DNA of 5,514 nt from a bacterium (lineage in GTDB: Bacteria > B130-G9). Below, piece by piece: positions 1-4,186 of this stretch; positions within the stretch are counted from its first letter, which is position 1, and each line of letters starts with the position of its first letter. The notes under the pieces were generated by a model, which did not search any database, was not told where the DNA came from, and worked only from the letters and a program-made list of their open reading frames with translations. The translations under genes and the position numbers were made by a program. The stretch covers positions 1-5,514 of the forward strand of contig JAGHCW010000072.1 in assembly GCA_021160245.1 (NCBI GenBank), in the 5' to 3' direction.

Positions 1-2
1 AG

Positions 3-677
3 GAGTTGCTTGGGCTGAGGCAGCGTTTTGTGGTTGCGTTGGTCGGCAATCGGCATCTCAAGTGGCGTCGAGGCGTGGCTTTGGCGCGGGATATTTCGGT
101 TCCGATGCGTTTTGAGGCGGAGATCGTTAAGAGGCGGAATGGGGCTGAACGTTTGGATAAGATCACGTTTAGGAGTGTTTTGGTTCAACTGCCGCTTATG
201 AAGGGGCAGTTGCGGTTAGTGAAAGTGCAATTTAAGCGTGGGGGAACGCTTCTTTTGCTAACGAATGTTGAGATTAAGCCGACGCTCAAGGGTGTTTTGT
301 GGGTCGTGATGGCGTACGTTGCCAGATGGCGTGTTGAGGAAATGATACGTTTTATTAAACAGAGCTATAAGTTGGAAGATATTCGATTACGCAGTTATAG
401 TGGGCTTCGCAATATGACGGCTTTGGTGATGGCTTGCGCGAGTTTCGTGAGCCTGCAACTCGGCCTTCAGGCGAAACTTCAGATTTTCATGCGGAAGTTG
501 CTCTGCGACTCGCAGCGAGTTGGAGACATCATCAAGAACTTCAGGTATTACGCCATAGCGGACGGCCTGAAGGAGACCTTACGCTCCTCAGCGAACCCCT
601 GGCGGGAGCCAAATCCACCGCCCTCCCACCAGATGACCATCCTCATGGCAGCATCCGCAGGAGGCTCGCTCATGTGA
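3..677 (+). CDS. IS4-type DDE transposase, C-terminal part (cut by left window edge)
   Basis: This is the C-terminal half of a transposase that catalyses DNA cleavage and strand transfer for an insertion sequence. The frame is open to the left edge, so the true start and the first two catalytic Asp residues lie outside the window; the TTG at position 6 is not a convincing start. The diagnostic element is a perfect IS4-family signature Y-(2)-R-(3)-E-(6)-K at nucleotides 315-359 (Tyr, Arg, Glu, Lys within YVARWRVEEMIRFIK), where the Glu is the third catalytic acid. The upstream segment RFVVALVGNRHLKW resembles the strand that follows the second Asp. The C-terminus PPPSHQMTIL resembles the Pro-rich endings common in these transposases, so the 3' end looks intact. 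The right terminal inverted repeat should lie between 678 and the next gene, but I could not identify it. The first 420 bases are richer in G and T than the rest. Confidence 0.85.
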   Translation, partial: ELLGLRQRFVVALVGNRHLKWRRGVALARDISVPMRFEAEIVKRRNGAERLDKITFRSVLVQLPLMKGQLRLVKVQFKRGGTLLLLTNVEIKPTLKGVLWVVMAYVARWRVEEMIRFIKQSYKLEDIRLRSYSGLRNMTALVMACASFVSLQLGLQAKLQIFMRKLLCDSQRVGDIIKNFRYYAIADGLKETLRSSANPWREPNPPPSHQMTILMAASAGGSLM

Positions 678-708
678 ATACGAAAACTCCTCCTCTAGCG
701 TTGATCAG

Positions 709-738
709 TTGACAGGAGTGGGTCGGACGGTCTATCTT
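709..738 (+). promoter_or_regulatory. Sigma70-type promoter of the arsR-like gene
   Basis: A perfect -35 hexamer TTGACA lies at 709-714. An 18-base spacer separates it from a -10-like TATCTT at 733-738 (4 of 6 matches). Transcription would start close to 745, which is the ATG of the regulator, so the mRNA may be leaderless or nearly so. The -10 overlaps the palindrome at 737-752, as expected for an autorepressed promoter. The assignment rests on consensus matching only. Confidence 0.5.
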
Positions 739-752
739 CGACAGATGTCGAA
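737..752. promoter_or_regulatory. Palindromic operator candidate (TTCGAC-N4-GTCGAA)
   Basis: A perfect inverted repeat has 6-base arms TTCGAC (737-742) and GTCGAA (747-752) around AGAT. Allowing a two-base bulge on the left, the arms extend to CTA (732-734) and TAG (753-755). It covers the end of the -10 box and the ATG at 745. ArsR/SmtB dimers bind short imperfect palindromes overlapping their own promoter, so this is the natural operator. Binding is inferred, not shown. Confidence 0.55.
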
Positions 753-1116
753 TAGTCGAAAGAACGAGTTGAAGAGAATTGCCGACGTCCTAAAAGCGCT
801 GTCGAATCCCAGTCGCCTGCAGGTTCTATTGCGACTTGCCTCGCATTGTCCCTCCGAAGGCGCCTGTGATGGCGAGGTCTGCGCATGCGTCGGAGATATT
901 GGGCAGGACCTCGAGATTTCACCATCGACCGTCTCTCATCATCTAAAGGAGCTTAAGCACGCTGGGCTGATCCTGATGGAGAGGCATGGTCAGAGAGTTG
1001 AGTGTTCGATCGATTTCTCAACCGTGCAAAGCTTAATCGATTTTCTCAATGATAACCTTAGCCAAGATTGTTGTACCAATAAACGCTGCAACGGAAACGA
1101 ACCCAAGAAGGAATGA
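745..1116 (+). CDS. ArsR/SmtB-family metal(loid)-responsive repressor, Cys-rich
   Basis: This is a 123-residue winged helix-turn-helix repressor of normal family length. Residues 9-32 form the helical start with the typical A-D-V-L-K-A-L-S-N-P-S-R-L run. Cys46-Ala-Cys48-Val-Gly-Asp sits at the position of the CVCDL metal-binding loop. The recognition helix is SPSTVSHHLKELKHAGL (residues 59-75), followed by the wing. Eight cysteines are present (35, 41, 46, 48, 87, 109, 110, 115). The tail pair C109-C110 with C115 recalls the C95/C96/C102 As(III) site of Acidithiobacillus ferrooxidans ArsR. The ATG at 745 is chosen because family members start just ahead of the KRIADVLKAL helix; the in-frame TTG at 709 would place the start on the -35 box. 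No good ribosome site precedes either start, consistent with a leaderless message. The next gene begins one base after this stop, so they are co-transcribed. Family is certain; the inducer is inferred. Confidence 0.9.
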   Translation: MSNSRKNELKRIADVLKALSNPSRLQVLLRLASHCPSEGACDGEVCACVGDIGQDLEISPSTVSHHLKELKHAGLILMERHGQRVECSIDFSTVQSLIDFLNDNLSQDCCTNKRCNGNEPKKE

Positions 1117-1117
1117 C

Positions 1118-1867
1118 ATGACAGACAAAACGAAAGAACGAACTGAGAATGGCGAGGCGTGTTACGGATCGCATTCCGACGGCAGACCTCCGCGCAAGCC
1201 CTGGATTAAGACCGTGATATTGGCGGCGGTTCTGCTGGCGGCTGTTGCGCTGGCTGGGCACTTATTTTCTGATTGCTCCGCCAATGCGTCAACATGTCCC
1301 TTTTCAGCAGTCTGTGGCTCGTCAAAAGACTGTGTCTCTGCATCAGACTGTGCTTTTGCCCGCTGCTCTTGTGGCGCCTGTTCTGCCGCCAAGAGGCGCC
1401 CTTCGTCAACGGAGCAATCTCCCAAGAAGAGCGGCATCATCTGCCCACTCTTGGATTCTAAGACGAATGCTAAGGAGACAACCGCAGACAAAGCGGTCAT
1501 CTTCCTGCTGCTCAGCGGCGGTGATGTTGAGGCGTCAAGAAGGGCGTCGGACACGCTCGAGTCGGTAACGGCAAAGTTTGAGAAGGCTGACCTTCCCATT
1601 CTCACTTTGACTCTGGAAAAGGGCGAGAGAGGATTCGACCGGATGATCAAGCAGTTCTCCATCACTTCTCTACCGTGCATTGTAGCTTTTGGTCAGGGAT
1701 GCCAGTCTTCCGTTGTGAAGACGTCGGACATCGCTGAGGAGGCTCTTGGCAGCGCATTCAAAAGGGCTGCCAGCGATGATGCGTGCGGAACACCCAAGAC
1801 CGCTAAACGAAGTCTCAAATGCGGCGCATTTTGCCCAAGCAGTTCGCACGAGGCCAAGGGCAAATAG
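1118..1867 (+). CDS. Membrane-anchored Cys-rich protein with thioredoxin-like domain lacking CXXC
   Basis: This 249-residue protein has no family name I can give. Residues 1-29 are hydrophilic and basic (R23, R26, K27), and residues 30-50 form one transmembrane helix. By the positive-inside rule the rest is extracytoplasmic. Residues 53-88 hold eight cysteines at near-regular spacing (53, 60, 66, 72, 78, 83, 85, 88). Residues about 125-217 have a thioredoxin pattern: strand VIFLLL, helix, strand LPILTLTL, then ITSLPCIVAF with the likely cis-Pro at 186. Aligned without gaps to thioredoxin, the CGPC site is Val137-Glu-Ala-Ser140, so the normal dithiol is absent. Cysteines lie instead at 187 and 195, with three more near the C-terminus (223, 235, 239). 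No lipobox is seen at C53. The start is ATG 1118 with AAGAAGGA five bases upstream; an in-frame upstream ATG at 1049 lies inside the regulator gene and is rejected. Co-transcription with the ArsR gene suggests metal(loid) binding or thiol chemistry, which is inference. Confidence 0.85.
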   Translation: MTDKTKERTENGEACYGSHSDGRPPRKPWIKTVILAAVLLAAVALAGHLFSDCSANASTCPFSAVCGSSKDCVSASDCAFARCSCGACSAAKRRPSSTEQSPKKSGIICPLLDSKTNAKETTADKAVIFLLLSGGDVEASRRASDTLESVTAKFEKADLPILTLTLEKGERGFDRMIKQFSITSLPCIVAFGQGCQSSVVKTSDIAEEALGSAFKRAASDDACGTPKTAKRSLKCGAFCPSSSHEAKGK

Positions 1868-1883
1868 AAGTAATCATATACTT

Positions 1884-1926
1884 GGATTGGCGAGGCTCTC
1901 TGCAATTAGCATGCGCCTCGCAATCC
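1884..1926. terminator. Bulged stem-loop between convergent genes
   Basis: The left arm is GGATTG-(G)-CGAGGC (1884-1896) and the right arm is GCCTCG-CAATCC (1915-1926), giving 12 base pairs with one bulged G and an 18-base loop; TGC and GCA in the loop can pair again. A second small inverted repeat AAGTA/TACTT (1868-1872 with 1879-1883) abuts it. It starts 17 bases after the + strand stop at 1867 and ends 7 bases short of the - strand TAG at 1933-1935. It is well placed as a bidirectional terminator, but neither side has a U-tract, so intrinsic termination is not proven. Confidence 0.45.
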
Positions 1927-1932
1927 AGCGGT

Positions 1933-2001
1933 CTATTCTGACTGCTTGCTTTTCAGGACATTGAGTATCAGCTTGACCTCGCCGGCGGGAATCCTGAGGC
2001 T
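1933..2001 (-). pseudogene. C-terminal 22 codons cut off by an in-frame TGA
   Basis: Immediately after the TGA at 2002-2004 the same frame continues for 22 codons to a TAG at 1933-1935. The encoded start, SLRIPAGEVKLIL, is the second half of the helix-turn-helix motif whose first half, GLDVETIA, ends the gene before the stop. Together they match the usual pattern of I-A-x-x-L-x-I-x-x-G-E-V-x-L-I-L found at the C-terminus of SwrB/DUF6115/DUF2802-like proteins. The position of the TGA would normally hold a polar residue; CGA (Arg) to TGA is one transition away. The tail therefore belonged to the protein and is now either lost, made by readthrough, or hidden by a sequencing error. Confidence 0.75.
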
Positions 2002-2796
2002 TCATGCAATCGTTTCAACATCCAGACCTTGCTTGGATAGCTCTTTCACGAGTCTCTTCCTCTCCGGCATTTTGGGGTCCTCAACCTCGGACCTCATCTC
2101 TTGCCGGCCTGCATCCGTAATCGGTTGTTTCGAGGGCTGTTTAGTTGGCTTGAACAGTCCCTTCCGCCGTGTGTTCGCGTAGGTTTGCGGGGGTTGTTTA
2201 GGGTGAATCTGCCCTATTCCGGTCGGTCGGGGACCAGAAGCCGGCTGCGCCTCGTCAGCTGCGAATGCAATGGGTTTCTTCACTCTTGGCGCGATGTCAG
2301 CCAGAGATGGCGAGCCTTGCGTCGCGGGTCGAGAGTGGACATCCCTTTCATCTCGCAGTTGTTTTCCGGCCAGCGTGACCTTTTCTTCAATTGCTTCCTC
2401 GGTGGCGATTTGCTCTATTGGCTTGCTGACGGCGGGCTTGCGAGTTTTTTGCCTAGTGCTTTTTGTGACTTTCGGTTTGGTCTGGGGAGGATTGTCAATC
2501 GACACCTCAAAGCGGTCGGAGCGCCGGACGAGCTCCATTAACAGGCGGTCTGCGCGGTGAATTGTCTGCATCAGATCATTCTGCTTGCTGCTTATGTCCT
2601 CCTGAATGTTATCTGCCGCGCGTTTATATTCGTCCACAAGATGCTCCATGCTCTTGACGAGCTCGAGAATGCTTGTTTCAGAATCCGATAGTCTGGCGAT
2701 CTCTTTGCGGATGTGGCGCTTTTCCGCAAAGACGCGTAGAACTAGGAATAGGAGGATGAGATCGAACAAGAACAGAAACACATAGGAGATGATCAT
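2002..2796 (-). CDS. Membrane-anchored coiled-coil protein, SwrB/DUF6115/DUF2802-like, truncated by in-frame TGA
   Basis: This protein has 264 residues before the TGA. Residues 2-24 are a very hydrophobic helix (FLFLFDLILLFLVL), followed by basic residues, so the body is probably cytoplasmic. Residues about 25-95 are a charged, heptad-like coiled coil. Residues 100-240 are a low-complexity Lys/Pro/Gln linker, and from 243 a conserved helix (MPERKRLVKELSKQGLDV) begins the terminal motif. This order of anchor, coiled coil, linker and small C-terminal helix-turn-helix is that of SwrB-like and DUF2802/DUF6115 proteins, which often sit in flagellar or chemotaxis gene clusters. The start is ATG 2796, where GGAG lies four bases upstream; the adjacent GTG at 2799 would leave only one base. 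It is the second gene of a two-gene - strand unit, 50 bases after its neighbour. The TGA removes the last part of the conserved motif. Architecture is seen; the motility link is inference. Confidence 0.7.
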   Translation of the reverse strand: MIISYVFLFLFDLILLFLVLRVFAEKRHIRKEIARLSDSETSILELVKSMEHLVDEYKRAADNIQEDISSKQNDLMQTIHRADRLLMELVRRSDRFEVSIDNPPQTKPKVTKSTRQKTRKPAVSKPIEQIATEEAIEEKVTLAGKQLRDERDVHSRPATQGSPSLADIAPRVKKPIAFAADEAQPASGPRPTGIGQIHPKQPPQTYANTRRKGLFKPTKQPSKQPITDAGRQEMRSEVEDPKMPERKRLVKELSKQGLDVETIA

Positions 2797-2807
2797 CACG
2801 CTCCGGC

Positions 2808-2834
2808 CCCGACTTAGTATTAGTATTTGTCGGG
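2808..2834 (-). promoter_or_regulatory. Intercistronic hairpin with tandem hexamer in the loop
   Basis: Between the two - strand genes, CCCGAC (2808-2813) pairs perfectly with GTCGGG (2829-2834) around a 15-base loop. On the + strand the loop contains TTAGTA twice in tandem (2814-2825). It ends a few bases ahead of the GGAG ribosome site of the downstream gene, so in mRNA it could affect translation or processing. It has no U-tract and is unlikely to be a terminator. The role is unknown. Confidence 0.45.
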
Positions 2835-2846
2835 AATCTATCAGGG

Positions 2847-3164
2847 CTAGATAGTGATGTCTATCAAATGCGTCTCTCCTTGATTAAAAAGAACGTCCTC
2901 TTCAGTCTCTGAGTCGTCCGAGCACTCGTGTGAGGAACTCTCTTTTTCACTTGCATTGCCGCCTCGGCTTCCTCTCGCGTCAACCTGCTGACCATCCTCT
3001 GTCTTATGCGTGCTCTGAATCTCGTGAGCGCGCTGTTCGTCGGACTTCGCGAGTTCGGCCGCAAATAGCTGCTGATTGGTCTCGCCTTGGTGAGATTCTA
3101 CATGGGCGATCTTTTCGGCCGCTGCGGCCTGCAAGAGAGAGCCGTGAATACTCATCGCATCCAT
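2847..3164 (-). CDS. Small acidic hydrophilic protein, possibly flagellar-cluster associated
   Basis: This is a 105-residue protein with no signal peptide, no membrane segment and one cysteine. Residues 1-45 are Ala/Gln/Glu-rich and probably helical, residues 46-90 are charged low-complexity sequence rich in Ser, Glu and Asp, and the end is GETHLIDITI. A short hydrophilic protein ending in a motif like H-I-D-I-x-V just upstream of a DUF6115/DUF2802-type gene is a pattern I associate with flagellar gene clusters of anaerobic bacteria. I cannot give a family name, and the link is inference from memory. The start is well supported: on the - strand AGGAGGT lies seven bases before the ATG at 3164, the strongest ribosome site in the window. 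It is the first gene of a two-gene unit and divergent from the methyltransferase operon. Confidence 0.65.
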   Translation of the reverse strand: MDAMSIHGSLLQAAAAEKIAHVESHQGETNQQLFAAELAKSDEQRAHEIQSTHKTEDGQQVDARGSRGGNASEKESSSHECSDDSETEEDVLFNQGETHLIDITI

Positions 3165-3193
3165 ATTAGAAACCTCCTATATATACAATGCGT

Positions 3194-3201
3194 GAGTACT
3201 C
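3194..3201. repeat. 8-base perfect palindrome GAGTACTC
   Basis: GAGTACTC lies 29 bases upstream of the start of the small - strand gene. With one unpaired T it extends to CGT (3191-3193) and ACG (3203-3205). The position would suit an operator for the - strand unit, but an 8-base palindrome can arise by chance, so no function is claimed. Confidence 0.3.
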
Positions 3202-3223
3202 TACGTAAGATTCGGGCAAAAAC

Positions 3224-3254
3224 TTTACCCGGGACCCTTTGGGGGTGCTATATT
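3224..3254 (+). promoter_or_regulatory. Possible promoter of the methyltransferase operon
   Basis: TATATT at 3249-3254 is a good -10 element (5 of 6 matches). The only nearby -35 candidate, TTTACC at 3224-3229, matches 4 of 6 and has a long 19-base spacer. A start near 3261 would give a leader of about 46 bases that includes the inverted repeat at 3257-3272. The weak -35 suggests help from an activator or a wrong assignment. Confidence 0.3.
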
Positions 3255-3256
3255 CA

Positions 3257-3272
3257 CATCCTAATGAGGATG
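3257..3272. promoter_or_regulatory. Perfect inverted repeat CATCCT-AATG-AGGATG
   Basis: The 6-base arms CATCCT (3257-3262) and AGGATG (3267-3272) flank AATG. The repeat lies in the divergent intergenic region, directly after the -10-like TATATT and 34 bases before the methyltransferase start. It could be a DNA operator at the transcription start or a small 5' leader hairpin. The sequence does not decide between them. Confidence 0.4.
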
Positions 3273-3306
3273 CTCGCATCATAATCAACGCTTGTGAGGT
3301 ACTAGT

Positions 3307-4182
3307 ATGACCGCTCAAAATGACTCTGATATTTCAACCGCCTTTGTTAGTGGCAAGGGAAGCCCTCTGTCGATTGGCGGCAGAAGTGAATTTGTAATAA
3401 TTGGTGAACGCATTAATCCAACCAACAAGAAGGGGCTAACCAAGTCCATTTTAGAGCGGGATTTCGATGTCGCGCTTCGACATGCTAGAAAGCAGATTGA
3501 CAGCGGCGCAGCCGTCATCGACGTGAATGTGGGCGCGGCAGGTGTTTCCGAAAAGGATATTCTGCCGGCACTAGTTGCGTGCTTGCAGGAGCATGTCGAT
3601 GTCCCTCTTTCACTTGATTCGGCGTCAGCTGAGGCGCTTGAAGCTGCGGCTTCGGTCTATGTTGGCAAGCCTCTTATCAATTCCACAACCGGAGAGCTTG
3701 GGCGGCTTCGACGGCTACTTGAGCTAACGAAGTCGTGTGACGGTGCTCTGATTGCTCTCTTGATGGACGAAAAGGGCATACCCGACGACGTTGACGGGCG
3801 CTTAAGGATTGCAGATAGGATACTGAACGAGGCCTCCAAAGTCGGGCTTTCGATGGCGAATATCGTGATTGATTGCGTCGTGATGAGCGTTGGGGCGCTA
3901 CCTATGTCTGGGCGCACAACTCTTCTCACTCTGGGGGCAGTCGTCGAGAAGTTCGGTGTCGCGACGGTTTTGGGCGTGAGTAACATATCACATGGGATGC
4001 CGAGTCGCGACGTTTTGAACCGGAGCATGCTCTCTATTGCGGTTTTCGAGGGCTTATCGTCTGCGATCATGGACCCACTGGACGAGGGCATGAAGGACGC
4101 AATCGCATCCTGTCGTCTATTGGGCGGGCGAGACGAGATGGCCATGGACTATGTGACGTATTGTCGGCGGACGAAGAGCTAG
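3307..4182 (+). CDS. Methyltetrahydrofolate:corrinoid methyltransferase-like protein (AcsE/MtgA type)
   Basis: This 291-residue cytoplasmic protein has the pterin-binding TIM-barrel fold shared by AcsE, MtgA, the MetH folate domain and dihydropteroate synthase. The family moves a methyl group between methyl-tetrahydrofolate and cob(I)alamin held by a corrinoid protein. Visible landmarks in order are FVIIGERINPTN (29-40), IDVNVG (71-76), LSLDS (101-105), INSTTGE (124-130), VIDCVV (187-192) and GVSNISHG (223-230). These match the AcsE strands carrying the pterin-binding Asp and Asn residues; N226 corresponds to the N199 region of the Moorella enzyme. About 28 N-terminal residues precede the barrel, so it is slightly longer than AcsE (about 262). 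GAGGT lies six bases upstream of the ATG. There is no fused corrinoid domain and no corrinoid protein gene in the window, so its partner is elsewhere. The radical SAM gene follows four bases later. Family is firm; acetyl-CoA pathway versus methylotrophic use is open. Confidence 0.85.
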   Translation: MTAQNDSDISTAFVSGKGSPLSIGGRSEFVIIGERINPTNKKGLTKSILERDFDVALRHARKQIDSGAAVIDVNVGAAGVSEKDILPALVACLQEHVDVPLSLDSASAEALEAAASVYVGKPLINSTTGELGRLRRLLELTKSCDGALIALLMDEKGIPDDVDGRLRIADRILNEASKVGLSMANIVIDCVVMSVGALPMSGRTTLLTLGAVVEKFGVATVLGVSNISHGMPSRDVLNRSMLSIAVFEGLSSAIMDPLDEGMKDAIASCRLLGGRDEMAMDYVTYCRRTKS

Positions 4183-4186
4183 CGCG

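Noticed and set aside
567-591. Hairpin CTG-A-AGGAG / CTCCT-CAG inside the transposase gene
   Set aside because: It is a short stem within coding sequence with no U-tract and no nearby regulatory context; such stems are expected by chance.
1268-1276. Lipoprotein lipobox at Cys53 of the membrane protein
   Set aside because: The residues before Cys53 are F-S-D rather than a small-residue L-A-G type box, so a plain transmembrane anchor is more likely.
1162-1680. Long open frame on the - strand opposite the Cys-rich membrane protein
   Set aside because: It lies wholly opposite a gene with a good ribosome site, membrane helix and thioredoxin pattern; its translation has no recognisable domain and no ribosome site.
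2002-2004. TGA read as selenocysteine or through an alternative genetic code
   Set aside because: TGA serves as a real stop for the ArsR gene, where the next gene starts two bases later with its own ribosome site. The short GCCTC/GAGGT pairing after the TGA is not a convincing SECIS hairpin, and the motif position normally holds a polar residue rather than a redox Cys.
2101-2541. Long open frame on the + strand opposite the coiled-coil protein
   Set aside because: It is a reverse-strand shadow of the low-complexity Lys/Pro linker; the - strand product has a coherent anchor, coiled coil and terminal motif.
3211-3227. Sigma28-like flagellar promoter on the - strand (TAAAGTTT near GCCCGAA)
   Set aside because: Both half-sites look suggestive next to a flagellar-type gene, but they are only 2 bases apart instead of the required 11 or so, so they cannot act as -35 and -10 together.
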